A stretch of DNA of 64,000 bases from NCBI RefSeq assembly GCF_010548375.1, contig NZ_JAAGLY010000003.1, positions 434,001-498,000 of the forward strand, given 5' to 3'. The position numbers and the translations under genes are program-made. This DNA comes from Streptomyces sp. SID13726. GTDB lineage: Bacteria; Actinomycetota; Actinomycetes; Streptomycetales; Streptomycetaceae. Each line of letters starts with the position of its first letter. Positions within the stretch are counted from its first letter, which is position 1. Positions 33,152 through 42,968 of this stretch are shown piece by piece. A model generated the notes under the pieces. That model was not told the DNA's origin. It searched no databases and saw only the letters and a program-made list of their open reading frames with translations.

Positions 33152-36106
33152 ATGGGTATGAAGCGAAGATTCGGCTGGGCGTCGCTGGCCGCGGCGACCA
33201 CCATGGCACTGGCGGCAGGAGTGACCTCGGCACCCGCCGCCCACTCCGCGGACGATCCCGTGCAGGTCGTGGTCGACGGGAACGACGTACGCGCCGACAA
33301 CGTGAACGGCCTCACCTACAAGGGCCTCGGCCTGCTCAGCTGCAACAGCACGAGCAATCTGCTGATGGACTACAAGGCGGAGCACCCCGACCGCTACTGG
33401 GAACTCGTCCGGGTGCTCTTCGGCGGCCGGAACCCGCTCATCAACCACGTCAAGGTCGAGATGGGTTCGGACACCAACACCTCGACCGGTTCCGATCCGG
33501 CGACCATGCGCACGGCCGACGAACTCGCCGACGCGTCCCGCTCCCCCGGCTTCCAACTCGCCGCCGACGCCAAGACGGTGAACCCGCACCTCAAGGTCTC
33601 GATCCTGCGCTGGGTCATGCCCCAGTGGGTGCAGACCGAGTGGAACAAGGGCACCGGCACCGACGAGATGTACAAGTGGTACAAGGAGACGATCCTCGAC
33701 GCGTACCAGAAGTACGGGTACATGGTCGACTACGTCGATCCGGACACCAACGAGACCACCAAGCCGGACATCTCCTTCATCAAGTGGTACAAGAACGCGC
33801 TGGCAAGCGACACCGAATTCACCGACGTCCGCTACGGTTTGACGCCCCGTCAGCAGAAGGCGGCGGCGAAGGCGTACCACGCCATCAAGATCGTCGCCTC
33901 GGACGAGAACACCACGAAGAACATCGGGCCCGCGATGCTCACGGACACCGAACTCTTCGGCATGGTCGACGCGGTGGGCTACCACTACACCACCGACGAC
34001 CGGCTCGACGGTGCCCCCGACAGCGCCACGTACCGGCCCTACACGAAGCTGGCGACCGCCGCCTCGGGCCAGGACAAGGAGGTCTGGTACAGCGAGGGCG
34101 TCGGCTCCTTCGGCTGGACGGACCACCGGGTCGCCAACACCGAGGGCCCGGGCGGCGCGAGCACCGGGATCGGCGGGGTGCAGAGCGCGCTCGACCTCGC
34201 CAACCGTTCGGTGAAGAGCTACGCCAACTCCAAGCGGACGCACTACATCTTCCAGCCGGCGATCGGGGCCTTCTACGAGGGCGCCCAGTACAGCCACAAG
34301 GAGCTGGTCAGCGCCCGCGATCCGTGGTCGGGGAACATCCACTACGACGCCGCGCTGTACGTGATGCAGCACTTCACCCAGTTCGCGAGGACCGGCTGGG
34401 AGAACTCCGCCAACACGGCCGGGATCTGGCGCACCGTGCCGGAGGCGAGCTACAGCGGGGTGAGCGGTACCGAGAACGTCGACGGCTCGAACGGCGCCCC
34501 GAGTTACATGACGCTCGCCGACCCGAAGAAGAGGGACTTCTCCACGATCGCCGTCAACGACAGTGATCTGACGAGGACTTACCGAATCAGGGCCGAGAAC
34601 ATGGACCTGGGTGGCGACCCCACGATGGAGGTCTGGGAGACCCGCGCGGCGGACCCCGGCCAGGCGTACGACGCCAACTTCAAGCACCTGGCCGCCCAGA
34701 TCCGCCCCGACGGCGACGGTGTCTACACCTACACGGTGAAGCCGCGCTCGATCGTCACCTTCACCACGCTCGACCGCAGCCGCGACAAGGCGACGAAGCA
34801 GCGCCTGCCCGAGTCCGGGGACCGCACGGTGCTCGACACCGACGCGACCGGCAAACGGCACGACACCCGTGACGGAGTCCTGTACGCCGACGACTTCGGG
34901 TACGAGGAGGAGGGCCGGGTCCGGGTCGGCGCGGACGACGGCGCCCGCACGGTGTCCCAGCCATACCTCAAGTCCCGTGGCAACCAGCCACGTTACCTGG
35001 TCGACCAGACCGGAGCGTGGGAGATCGGCAAGGACGCCGACGGCGACAACGTGCTGTACCAGTACCTGGACCAGTCCATGAAGGACACCGGCGCCTGGAA
35101 CCGCAACACCCCCAACACCACGGTCGGCGACTTCCGTTGGGAGAACTACCGGGCTTCGGTGGACGTCTCCTTCCCGGATCCGCAGGGCGGCCTCGCCACC
35201 CTGGGCGTACGCCAGCAGAAGGGCATGGCCGCGACGGACGCCGCGTACAGCGTCGGGATCGGCCCCGCGGGGAACTGGACCTTCTACCGGTACGGCACCG
35301 CCCTGCGCACCGGAACGGTCGCCGCGTCCAGCGGTTACCGCCTCGCGGTCGAGGCGAAGGGCGCGTCCGTGACGGCGTACATCGACGGACAGGCCGTCAC
35401 CACGTACCAGGACCCGGTACCGGTGACGGGCGGGCGCGTCAAGCTGGGCACCGACTTCCACCGGACCGCGTTCGACGACCTGAAGGTCGAGAAGGTCGCC
35501 GGCTTCACCCCGTACGCCACCACGCTGACCGACAACATGGACAACTCGGTCTCCTACGGCGGCACCTGGAGCCGGAACGCCTCCCTCGGCGACGCGATGA
35601 ACTGGTACCGGTCGACCTCGACGAGTACGACCGCCGGCGCGACCGTCACCGTCCCGTTCCGCGGCACGGGCATCGACGTCATCGGTGGCAACGACGGAAG
35701 CGCGGTCCTCGACGTCTCCGTGGACGGCCACCCGGTCGCCCGCGCCGCGAGGACCACGGCCACGGACAAACGCCAGGCGACGTACTCGCTCCGCGGCCTG
35801 TCCGACGGCAGGCACACGGCGACCTTCACCCTGAGGTCGGGAAAGATCGTCCTCGACGCGTTCACCGCGCTCTCCGGGGACGTGGACGGACGGGTCGACA
35901 CGACACCGCTCCGCAGCGCCCTGACCGCGGTGGGCTCCCCTGACCGGACCGCCTACACGGCCGACTCCTGGGCGCTCTTCGCCACCGCGCGCTCGGCCGC
36001 CGGAGCCGCGCTGTCGGGGCAGCGGGGCCTCGACACGATCGGCGTCGAACAGCTCGCGAGCAGGCTGGGCGCCGCGTACGCCGGGCTGGTGGTCAAGGAG
36101 GTCTGA
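33152..36106 (+). CDS. Secreted GH59-like (galactocerebrosidase-type) glycosidase
   Basis: This protein of about 984 residues has a signal peptide (MKRRFGWASL to APAAHSA). A GH-A-clan catalytic barrel follows, with likely acid/base Glu252 in VASDENTT and nucleophile Glu315 in WYSEGVGSFGW. Those two glutamates and the NGLTYKGLGLLSCNSTSNLL start match galactosylceramidase-type enzymes. A lectin-like domain (about residues 580-765, ending FDDLKVEKV) matches the family's C-terminal part. A further beta-sandwich, like a carbohydrate-binding module (about 770-905), and a helical tail extend it well beyond typical length. No ribosome site precedes the ATG, in keeping with a leaderless transcript. 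The natural substrate is probably a beta-galactoside but is not proven. Confidence 0.85.
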   Translation: MGMKRRFGWASLAAATTMALAAGVTSAPAAHSADDPVQVVVDGNDVRADNVNGLTYKGLGLLSCNSTSNLLMDYKAEHPDRYWELVRVLFGGRNPLINHVKVEMGSDTNTSTGSDPATMRTADELADASRSPGFQLAADAKTVNPHLKVSILRWVMPQWVQTEWNKGTGTDEMYKWYKETILDAYQKYGYMVDYVDPDTNETTKPDISFIKWYKNALASDTEFTDVRYGLTPRQQKAAAKAYHAIKIVASDENTTKNIGPAMLTDTELFGMVDAVGYHYTTDDRLDGAPDSATYRPYTKLATAASGQDKEVWYSEGVGSFGWTDHRVANTEGPGGASTGIGGVQSALDLANRSVKSYANSKRTHYIFQPAIGAFYEGAQYSHKELVSARDPWSGNIHYDAALYVMQHFTQFARTGWENSANTAGIWRTVPEASYSGVSGTENVDGSNGAPSYMTLADPKKRDFSTIAVNDSDLTRTYRIRAENMDLGGDPTMEVWETRAADPGQAYDANFKHLAAQIRPDGDGVYTYTVKPRSIVTFTTLDRSRDKATKQRLPESGDRTVLDTDATGKRHDTRDGVLYADDFGYEEEGRVRVGADDGARTVSQPYLKSRGNQPRYLVDQTGAWEIGKDADGDNVLYQYLDQSMKDTGAWNRNTPNTTVGDFRWENYRASVDVSFPDPQGGLATLGVRQQKGMAATDAAYSVGIGPAGNWTFYRYGTALRTGTVAASSGYRLAVEAKGASVTAYIDGQAVTTYQDPVPVTGGRVKLGTDFHRTAFDDLKVEKVAGFTPYATTLTDNMDNSVSYGGTWSRNASLGDAMNWYRSTSTSTTAGATVTVPFRGTGIDVIGGNDGSAVLDVSVDGHPVARAARTTATDKRQATYSLRGLSDGRHTATFTLRSGKIVLDAFTALSGDVDGRVDTTPLRSALTAVGSPDRTAYTADSWALFATARSAAGAALSGQRGLDTIGVEQLASRLGAAYAGLVVKEV

Positions 36107-36116
36107 CCGGGACGAG

Positions 36117-36148
36117 CGGCGGGCCTGTCCTTCCTGGCGGGCCCGCCG
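36117..36148 (+). terminator. Hairpin terminator after the glycosidase gene
   Basis: Arms CGGCGGGCC (36117-36125) and GGCCCGCCG (36140-36148) pair perfectly around a 14-base loop, starting about 10 bases after the stop codon. Confidence 0.6.
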
Positions 36149-36279
36149 TTCGGCATGGCCGGGACGACAGCGGGGGGCGTCACCGTGGAGTCTCCAAGCC
36201 GCGTCGCTGAGCCTGTCCCTGGGAGTACTGGTATCGGCGGGATCTGGAACCCACCGGCCCGACTGCCGAGCATGAAGGC

Positions 36280-37308
36280 ATGGCACATGTACTCGTCACG
36301 GGCGGAACCGGTTTTCTGGGTTCCCACCTGATCGCGCGACTCCTGCCCGCCGGGCACACGGTCACGACCACGGTCCGTTCCCTGGCCCGGCGTCCTGACG
36401 TCGAGCGGATGCTCGCCGTGGCCGAAGCCCCGCACGCGGATGGCGTCTCCTATGTAGAGGCGGACCTGACCTCCGACCGGGGCTGGGAGCGGGCCGTGGC
36501 GGGAGTCGACCACGTCCTGCACGCGGCCTCGCCGTTTCCCGGGGCAGGGCCGAAGCACGAGGACGAGGTGATCGTCCCGGCCCGTGACGGGACCTTGCGG
36601 GTCCTGCGGGCCGCCCGGGACGCGGGGGTGCGGCGCACGGTGCTGACCTCTTCCTTCGCCGCGGTGGGCTACGGCCATGGCCGGACCGCACGGACGTTCG
36701 GCGAGGACGACTGGACCAGGAGCGACGGGCCGGGGGTGTCCGCGTACGTCAAGTCGAAGACGATCGCCGAACGGGCCGCCTGGGACTTCGTCGAGCGCGA
36801 GGGCGGCGGCCTGGAGCTGACGGTCGTCAACCCCGTGGGGATCTTCGGTCCGGTCCTCGGGCCTGACTTCTCCACGTCGATCCGTATCGTCCACGCGATG
36901 CTCACCGGCCGGATGCGGGCCGCGCCGCCGATCTGGACCAACACGGTCGACGTACGCGACGCGGCCGACCTGCACCTACGTGCCCTGACGGCACCGCAGG
37001 CAGCCGGACAGCGCTACCTGGCGCTCGCGGGCGAGCCGATCTCCTTCCACCACATCGCCCTGGCCTTGCGCGCGGAGCTGGGCGAGGCCGCCGCGGCGGT
37101 GCCCACCGGCTCGGCACCGGCCTGGCTGCTGCGTCTGCTGGCCATGGTGAACCCGGCGCTGCGCGAGACGGTGCCGCAGCTGAATGTCGTACGCCGTGCC
37201 TCCAACGCGAAGGCCCGCAAGGAGCTGGACTGGTCCCCGCGGTCCAACGAGGAAGCGGTCGTGGCCACCGCGCGGAGCCTGGTCCGACTCGGCCTGCTGA
37301 ACGGCTAG
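36280..37308 (+). CDS. NAD(P)-dependent reductase/epimerase (extended SDR, DFR-like)
   Basis: This 342-residue protein has the VTGGTGFLGSHLIARLL Rossmann motif and HAASPFPG. A TSSFAAVGYG segment carries the catalytic serine, and YVKSKTIAE is the YxxxK motif. This is the dihydroflavonol-4-reductase-like branch. It is followed 10 bases later by an MmyB-type regulator gene, a pairing common in Streptomyces where the regulator controls the reductase. The substrate is unknown. Confidence 0.9.
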   Translation: MAHVLVTGGTGFLGSHLIARLLPAGHTVTTTVRSLARRPDVERMLAVAEAPHADGVSYVEADLTSDRGWERAVAGVDHVLHAASPFPGAGPKHEDEVIVPARDGTLRVLRAARDAGVRRTVLTSSFAAVGYGHGRTARTFGEDDWTRSDGPGVSAYVKSKTIAERAAWDFVEREGGGLELTVVNPVGIFGPVLGPDFSTSIRIVHAMLTGRMRAAPPIWTNTVDVRDAADLHLRALTAPQAAGQRYLALAGEPISFHHIALALRAELGEAAAAVPTGSAPAWLLRLLAMVNPALRETVPQLNVVRRASNAKARKELDWSPRSNEEAVVATARSLVRLGLLNG

Positions 37309-37318
37309 CGTCGACGGC

Positions 37319-38134
37319 ATGGCACGCGACACAGCCGACACCCTGGGCGAGTTCCTGCGGGCCCGGCGCGCATCGATCAGCCCGCGACAGGCCGGGCTGC
37401 CCGCCGGCGAACGGCGCCGGGTCCCCGGACTGCGCCGCGAGGAGGTCGCCCAGCTCGCCGGCATCAGCCCCGAGTACTACCTGCGCCTGGAACAGGGCCG
37501 CAACCTCAACCCCTCCGACCACATCCTGACCGCACTGGCCGGCGCCCTCCAGCTCGACGAGGACGCCGTCGCCTACCTGCACCGCCTCGCCCACCCCGCG
37601 CCACCTCCTCGCAGGCCGCGCAGCCGCACCCGTACGAACCAGGGCGATCTGCAACCGCTGCTGGACAGTTGGCCGCAGACCCCCGCCTACGCCCAGGGCC
37701 CCGGCGGACGAGTCGTCGCCGCGAACCGGCTGGCCGTACTCCTGTGCCCCTTCTTCGCCGTCGGCCAGAGTCCCCTGCGGGCCGCCTTCCTCGAACCCGA
37801 GATGCGCGGCCTCTACCCGCAGTGGGACGACATGACCGCGAAGGCCGTCTCAGGACTGCGCGCCATGATCGACGTGGACCAGGCCGACCCTGAGCTGCTG
37901 GAGACCATCGGCGAACTCACCGTCGCCAGCGAGCAGTTCAGCACTCTGTGGACCCGCCGCGAGGTCCGCCGCCGCGACACCGGCCTCACCCGCCTCGACC
38001 ACCCACTCGTGGGCGAACTCGACCTGCGCTACGAGAAGATGATCCGCCCACAGGCCCGCCAACTGATCGTCGTCTACTACGCCGACCCGAACTCCACGAG
38101 CGCCGAACGCCTGGCGCTTCTCAGCAGCCTGTGA
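37319..38134 (+). CDS. XRE/MmyB-type transcriptional regulator
   Basis: This 271-residue regulator has an N-terminal helix-turn-helix (LGEFLRARRASISPRQAGLP, then RRVPGLRREEVAQLAGISPEYY). The MmyB-like ligand-binding domain follows from about residue 110 (DSWPQTPAYAQGPGGRVVAA and onward to LIVVYYADPNSTSAERLALL). The motifs and length are standard. It is co-transcribed with the SDR gene at 36280 and probably regulates it. Confidence 0.92.
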   Translation: MARDTADTLGEFLRARRASISPRQAGLPAGERRRVPGLRREEVAQLAGISPEYYLRLEQGRNLNPSDHILTALAGALQLDEDAVAYLHRLAHPAPPPRRPRSRTRTNQGDLQPLLDSWPQTPAYAQGPGGRVVAANRLAVLLCPFFAVGQSPLRAAFLEPEMRGLYPQWDDMTAKAVSGLRAMIDVDQADPELLETIGELTVASEQFSTLWTRREVRRRDTGLTRLDHPLVGELDLRYEKMIRPQARQLIVVYYADPNSTSAERLALLSSL

Positions 38135-38352
38135 ACCAACGGACGGGGACGGCAGGGCAGTAGGGATCTTGACGGGGTCCGCGAGCGACGGCATGATGGC
38201 CGACTGCGTGGCCTACGCCGAACCTCCCGCGACCGTCCCCGGCACGGTCTCCCACCGGAGGCAAAGGGACCAGCGTCTCAGGCCGTTGTCGCAGCCCGAT
38301 CGCCTCGGGCGAGGTTGCCGGGGAACTGTCGCTCAGGGCGTGGAAGGCCGCG

Positions 38353-39366
38353 ATGACAGCCCGTAGGAACTTCAAACGCCAGGTGCGTGCCCGCGCCGCC
38401 AAGACCGGCGAGTCCTATACGTCCGCCCTGCGGCACTTCCTTCCGACTCCATCAGGAGACGTCATGTCGGAAGCAAGGAATCCCAACACCGTACGGCTCG
38501 CCGTGGCGCAGACCCCGGTCCGCGACGACCCCCGAGACGTCCAGGCGCTGCGCGAGAGCGGGCGCGAGGTCCGCGCTCTGATGCGCGAGGCCGCCGCCCA
38601 GGGAGCGCGGCTCGTGCACTTCCCGGAAGGCGCGCTCTGCTTTCCGAGCAAGTTCGTCATGTCCGTCGACGGCCCCGACACGGTCGGCCCGGCGGACTGG
38701 GACCGGTGCCAATGGCCGGTGCTCCAGTCGGAGTTGGCCGCGATCACCGAGCTGGCCCGCGAGCTGCGGCTGTGGACGGTGATCGCATCGGTACACCGCC
38801 TGACCGGCCCGAATCGCCCGCACAACAGCCTCTACGTCCTCTCCGACCGGGGCGAGGTCGTCACACGCTACGACGAACGCCTGCTGTCGAAGACGAAGGT
38901 CTCGTACATGTACTCCCCGGGCGTCTCACCGGTCACCTTCGAGGTCGACGGCACACGCTTCGGCTGCCTACTGGGCATGGAGATCCACTACCCCGAACTG
39001 TTCGCGGAGTACGAGAAGTCGGACGTCGACTGCGTCCTGTTCTCCACCAGCGGCACCCCGGGCAACACCGCCGCCCAGGCCCAGGGCCACGCCACGGTCA
39101 ACAGCTACTGGGTCAGCATGTCCGTCCCCTCCCAGCACAGCCCCACCGCCCCCTCCGGCATCGTCGCACCCAACGGCGACTGGCTCGCCCGATGCCCGGC
39201 CGACGGTTCGCCATCGGTCGCGATCGCCCACCTCGACGCCGGCTCGGAGGCCGCCGCCGACGCGGTGACCTACGGCCGCCCGTGGCGCCGTGAGGCACGC
39301 GCGGGCATCTACACCGAGCACCAGGTGAACGACCCACGCAGCGAGGACCGGACGGCGGCCTTCTAG
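38353..39366 (+). CDS. Nitrilase-fold (carbon-nitrogen hydrolase) homologue, catalytic residues lost
   Basis: The protein has 337 residues from ATG 38353. Residues 1-37 form a basic leader (FKRQVRARAAKTGESYTSAL). A nitrilase-superfamily domain follows. The catalytic Glu is present (Glu92, HFPEGALC). By my alignment the catalytic Lys position is Glu175 in RYDERLL and the catalytic Cys position is Gly208 in FGCLLGMEIHYPE. Hydrolase activity is therefore doubtful. Two starts are possible: ATG 38353 with GGAAGG 5 bases before it, and ATG 38464 (MSEARNPNT) with AGGAG 5 bases before it. The second would give only the nitrilase domain. The 218 bases upstream hold no gene I can support. Confidence 0.82.
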   Translation: MTARRNFKRQVRARAAKTGESYTSALRHFLPTPSGDVMSEARNPNTVRLAVAQTPVRDDPRDVQALRESGREVRALMREAAAQGARLVHFPEGALCFPSKFVMSVDGPDTVGPADWDRCQWPVLQSELAAITELARELRLWTVIASVHRLTGPNRPHNSLYVLSDRGEVVTRYDERLLSKTKVSYMYSPGVSPVTFEVDGTRFGCLLGMEIHYPELFAEYEKSDVDCVLFSTSGTPGNTAAQAQGHATVNSYWVSMSVPSQHSPTAPSGIVAPNGDWLARCPADGSPSVAIAHLDAGSEAAADAVTYGRPWRREARAGIYTEHQVNDPRSEDRTAAF

Positions 39367-39436
39367 CCCGGAGATCGAGCTTTCCTCCGTGTCACTCCAG
39401 GATCGGCCAGGGTCCGGGGGTGCGTGCAACCGCCGT

Positions 39437-42259
39437 TCACTCCCTCGCCAACAGCTGAGCCGGCGCGATACGGGACATCGCGCGGATCGGGAAGGAGAGT
39501 ACGCCGCAGACCAGGGTGACGCCGGCCAGGGCTGCCAGAAGTGCTGCGCCGGCCAGGGCCGGCAGTCGGTCTGCCCAGAGTCCCTGGCCGATTGTCAGGA
39601 CGGTGGTCAGGCCCGCGGCGGCTCCGGTGAGGCCGCCCAGGAGGGCGAGGCCGGCGCCCTCGTACAGGGCGAGGCGGGCGAGTTCGCGGTGGGACCAGCC
39701 GGTGGCGCTCAGGACGGCGAGGTCGGCGGCGCGCTCGCGTTGGGAGAGGACCAGCACGTCCACGGCGCCGGCCGCGCCGAGCACAAGGGACAGGGCCACG
39801 CTGAGGTAGTCGGCGGTGCGGGCCTGGGCGACGACGGCGTTGCCCAGCAGCGAGCCGGCCACCTCGCCGCGGAAGGCGAGGGTGAGGGAGAGCAGCACGG
39901 TGAACGCGGCCACGCCGAGCGCCAGGCCGGCCGCGCCGAGCACCGTCCGGCCGGGGGCGCGCAGCAGGTTGCGCAGCGCGAGACCGGCCACCGAGCGGAC
40001 GGCGACCGCCCGGCGGGTGGCGGTGACCGGGGGTGTGACCGCGTCCAGCGGCTGCACCCGGGTCGCCCGCCAGGCGGGCAGCACACCCGCGGTGAGCGCG
40101 AGCAGCAGAGCGACGGGCAGCACGAGGGCCGCCTTCGCCACCGAGGTGGACAGGCCGAGCAGGGCGCCCAGGCCGTAGGCGAGAAGGGCGCCGAGCGTGC
40201 CCGCGGCGAGCCCGATCACCGCGAGTTCGCCGAGGATCAGCCGGAGGATCTCCGGCGCGCTCCAGCCGACGCAGCGCAAGGTGCCGATCTCGGTGCGGCG
40301 CGAGCGTACGGAGGCCAGGGCCGCCTGCGCGAGGAAGAGCCCGCAGACCACCAGGACCAGCCCGAACAGCACCGCGCTCTTGGTGTCCACGGCCCGCAGG
40401 ATGCTCAGGGCGACCCCCTTGGCGACCCAGTGTTCGGTGACCTTGACGCCTCCCGGCAGCGCCACGGTCTGCGGGGCGGGCGAGCTGCCGACGGTGACGT
40501 CCACCTGGAGCGCGGGGTAGGCGGCGCGGATCTGGCCGGCGACCGAGTTGACGCGGGCGCGGGAGGCGGGGTCCACGCCGGTCACTCCTGCCACCCGGAT
40601 GCGGATGGCGCTGACGGGCGCCTTCTCCTGCGCGGTGGGCTTTCGGCGGCTGTGGGTGATGACGGAGAGCGAGTCGAGGGTGGTGAGCAGGGTGGGCGGC
40701 GGGCTGAGGTAACCGCCGAGGTTCCGGTCGGGGCGCAGCGGCTGGTCGCCGAGGGCCGCGCGGGAGGCTTGGTCCGCGCCGACGACCTGCGGGGAACGGT
40801 AGGTCTCCAGCGGCACCTGGGAGAGGGTGGAGAAGCCGCGCAGCCGGTCGGTGTCGTAGCGGCCGACGATGTTCAGGACCGGTGTCGGACCGCGCCCGGC
40901 GTCCTTGCCCACGCACGTCTTGAAGGCCATGCAGTCGGTGGCCGCGTGGGCGGTGACCGCGCGGAACTGCGTGCCGGTGTTCTCCTCCGGGACGTTCGGC
41001 ACCAGGTCGTCCTCGACGTTGGTGCGCCACAGGTCTCGCGGCTGGGCCGAGCGGGTCCGCACGGTGAGGCCGTCCTCGGTGGCCCGGTAGTCGACGGGGC
41101 CTACGGTCCAGTACAGGGGCACCTCGAAGTCGTCGCCGCTGGTGATGGTGCGGAAGCCGGCGCCGAGATCGGCGGTCACCTCGCCGGCGGCGCTGCCGCG
41201 CAGGCCGTTGACGTAGTCGTGGGCCCGCGGGCTCGCCAGCTCGGCGGGCAGGGCGGCGGGATCCTTGACGTCGAGCCGCTGGACGGTGGCGGTCAGGGCG
41301 CCGGCGGTGAGGGTGCGGCTGCTCAGGATGACGGGGACCTGGTAGTCGTGCTGCCGTTCGGACTCGACCGGGTTCAGGTCGAAGGCGTCGGGCCCCCAGA
41401 AGGGCTTGTCCTTGTCGGTGAGCATCCGGCCGGAGGTGACCGCGCCGCCCAGACCGACCAGCCGGTCCTCGGCGACCGGGTCGATCGCCGACAGGAGCAC
41501 CGGGTAGGCGACCGGGATCCGCGCCGTGGCCTTTCCGTCGCCCGGTACGCAGGTCATCCGGGAACGGGCGTCGGGAGTGAAGGCCGTCCTGGGGACGGGG
41601 TTCCACACGAACAGCGGCTGGGGCAGCCGCTCCCCCAGACTGTCGAAGGTGTCCCCCTTCTTGTCCTCGTTGTAGAACCAGCACACCGCGTACTTCTTGT
41701 CGTCGGCGATCTCGTGCTGGAGGTCGGGCCAGATGGTCTCGGCCTTGTTCCACGTCTTGTACGTGACGATCGGGTTGCGGGTCAGGTAGACGTACTGGTC
41801 GGCCATCGGGTAGCTGCCCAGTCCGGCCTTCAACTTAGGTGTGAGGCGCAGGAGTTGGGCGGGCACATCGCTGTCGCGGAAGGCGGAGACATCCACGGGG
41901 ACCGTGCTCTGCACCATCAGGTGGCCGACGTTGGCGACCGGTGCGGCGGTCTCGACCCCGGTGAGGGACTTGATGCGTTCGTACTGGCCGAGGGTGATGC
42001 CGCCGAAGATGCCGGACAGGAAGTTGGCCTCGACCAGGCCCTGCGCCTTCTCGACCTCGTCGCCCGCGCCCGGCGGGCGGACCAGGATGTCGTAGGCGGA
42101 ACGCGCACTCTCCTCGACGAGGCCCGTGGTGCGGGCCTGGCTGGTGGTGACCGTCGAGGTGAGCAGGGTGAAGCTGGTGGCGGCGACCAGGATGCCCGAG
42201 GCGAGCGCCAGGGCGCGGGAGCGGCGGCGCCACAGCTGGGACAGGATCATGGCGATCAC
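39437..42259 (-). CDS. FtsX/MacB-type ABC transporter permease
   Basis: This 940-residue permease has eight predicted membrane helices: one near residues 15-35, then seven after residue 615. A large extracytoplasmic domain of roughly 570 residues lies between the first and second helices. The two FtsX modules contain SVRSRRTEIGTLRCVGWS and SQRERAADLAVLSATGWS, the coupling segments of the family. The CTFNED-like domain has a cysteine pair (DCMAFKTCVG). GTG 42259 overlaps the ATPase stop by GTGA; ATG 42250 is the alternative start. With the LolD-type ATPase it probably drives lipoprotein, peptide or cell-envelope transport rather than small-molecule import. Confidence 0.88.
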   Translation of the reverse strand: MIAMILSQLWRRRSRALALASGILVAATSFTLLTSTVTTSQARTTGLVEESARSAYDILVRPPGAGDEVEKAQGLVEANFLSGIFGGITLGQYERIKSLTGVETAAPVANVGHLMVQSTVPVDVSAFRDSDVPAQLLRLTPKLKAGLGSYPMADQYVYLTRNPIVTYKTWNKAETIWPDLQHEIADDKKYAVCWFYNEDKKGDTFDSLGERLPQPLFVWNPVPRTAFTPDARSRMTCVPGDGKATARIPVAYPVLLSAIDPVAEDRLVGLGGAVTSGRMLTDKDKPFWGPDAFDLNPVESERQHDYQVPVILSSRTLTAGALTATVQRLDVKDPAALPAELASPRAHDYVNGLRGSAAGEVTADLGAGFRTITSGDDFEVPLYWTVGPVDYRATEDGLTVRTRSAQPRDLWRTNVEDDLVPNVPEENTGTQFRAVTAHAATDCMAFKTCVGKDAGRGPTPVLNIVGRYDTDRLRGFSTLSQVPLETYRSPQVVGADQASRAALGDQPLRPDRNLGGYLSPPPTLLTTLDSLSVITHSRRKPTAQEKAPVSAIRIRVAGVTGVDPASRARVNSVAGQIRAAYPALQVDVTVGSSPAPQTVALPGGVKVTEHWVAKGVALSILRAVDTKSAVLFGLVLVVCGLFLAQAALASVRSRRTEIGTLRCVGWSAPEILRLILGELAVIGLAAGTLGALLAYGLGALLGLSTSVAKAALVLPVALLLALTAGVLPAWRATRVQPLDAVTPPVTATRRAVAVRSVAGLALRNLLRAPGRTVLGAAGLALGVAAFTVLLSLTLAFRGEVAGSLLGNAVVAQARTADYLSVALSLVLGAAGAVDVLVLSQRERAADLAVLSATGWSHRELARLALYEGAGLALLGGLTGAAAGLTTVLTIGQGLWADRLPALAGAALLAALAGVTLVCGVLSFPIRAMSRIAPAQLLARE

Positions 42260-42954
42260 GGGCGCAGCCCTCCGAGCCGGTCGAACACGTCCTCGTCGGG
42301 GTCGAGTCGCTCGTCGGCGACGATCCGACCGTCGTGCAGCCGGACGATCCGGTCGCAGCTCACGGCGACTTCGGGGTCGTGGGAGGTGAGCAGCAGGGTC
42401 ATGCCGTAGCGCTCGCGCAGGGAGAGCAGCAGGTCGATGATCTCGCGGCCGGTCGCGCTGTCGAGGTTGCCGGTGGGCTCGTCCGCGAGCAGCAGGCCCG
42501 GTCGGTTGATCAACGCCCTTGCTGTGGCGACCCGTTGCTGCTGGCCGCCGGAGAGTTCGGACGGCAGCGCGTCGGCGCGGGCGGCGAGGCCGACCGCCTC
42601 CAGGAGTTCCATGGCGCGTGCGCGTCGGTCGAAGTCCACCCGGCGGGGCAGCACGGGTGCGAGGACGTTGTCCAGCACGGTGAGCGCGGGCAGCAGGTGG
42701 AAGCGCTGGAAGACGAACCCGATCCGGCGCCGGTGCGCGTCGAGTCGGCGTGCCGTCAGTTCCGTGCCGTCGATCTCGATCGAGCCCTCGTCCGGCCGGT
42801 CCATGCCGCCGACCAGGTGCAGCACGGTGGACTTCCCGGAACCGGATGGGCCGGTGACCGCGACCGCCTCGCCGTCGCCTATCTCCAGATCGACCGCGTC
42901 CAGGGCGACCAGCCCCGGATACCGGCGCGTGACGCCCCTCAACCTCACACCCAC
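42256..42954 (-). CDS. LolD/MacB-type ABC transporter ATP-binding protein
   Basis: This 232-residue ATPase has Walker [10 protein letters not shown] (about residues 35-43), the Q-loop [14 protein letters not shown], signature [14 protein letters not shown] and Walker [14 protein letters not shown] choose GTG 42954 because AGGAGG lies 6 bases upstream. A TTG 24 bases further out would lack a ribosome site and overlap the operator. It is coupled to the FtsX-type permease (GTGA overlap) and divergent from a PadR regulator. Confidence 0.9.
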   Translation of the reverse strand: MGVRLRGVTRRYPGLVALDAVDLEIGDGEAVAVTGPSGSGKSTVLHLVGGMDRPDEGSIEIDGTELTARRLDAHRRRIGFVFQRFHLLPALTVLDNVLAPVLPRRVDFDRRARAMELLEAVGLAARADALPSELSGGQQQRVATARALINRPGLLLADEPTGNLDSATGREIIDLLLSLRERYGMTLLLTSHDPEVAVSCDRIVRLHDGRIVADERLDPDEDVFDRLGGLRP

Positions 42955-42968
42955 TGCCGTCCTCCTAC

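Noticed and set aside
32885..36286. Long open frame on the minus strand opposite the GH59-like gene
   Set aside because: The translation is low-complexity and lacks family motifs, while the plus strand encodes a complete signal peptide and catalytic residues.
38135..38352. Possible riboswitch or small gene upstream of the nitrilase-like gene
   Set aside because: TCTCAGGCC and CAAAGGGACC recall parts of glycine riboswitches but are in the wrong order and the paired stems are missing. A 65-codon frame there has no ribosome site or similarity.
39389..42409. Long plus-strand frame opposite the FtsX-type permease
   Set aside because: It is a composition artefact; the minus strand has eight membrane helices and the conserved permease motifs.
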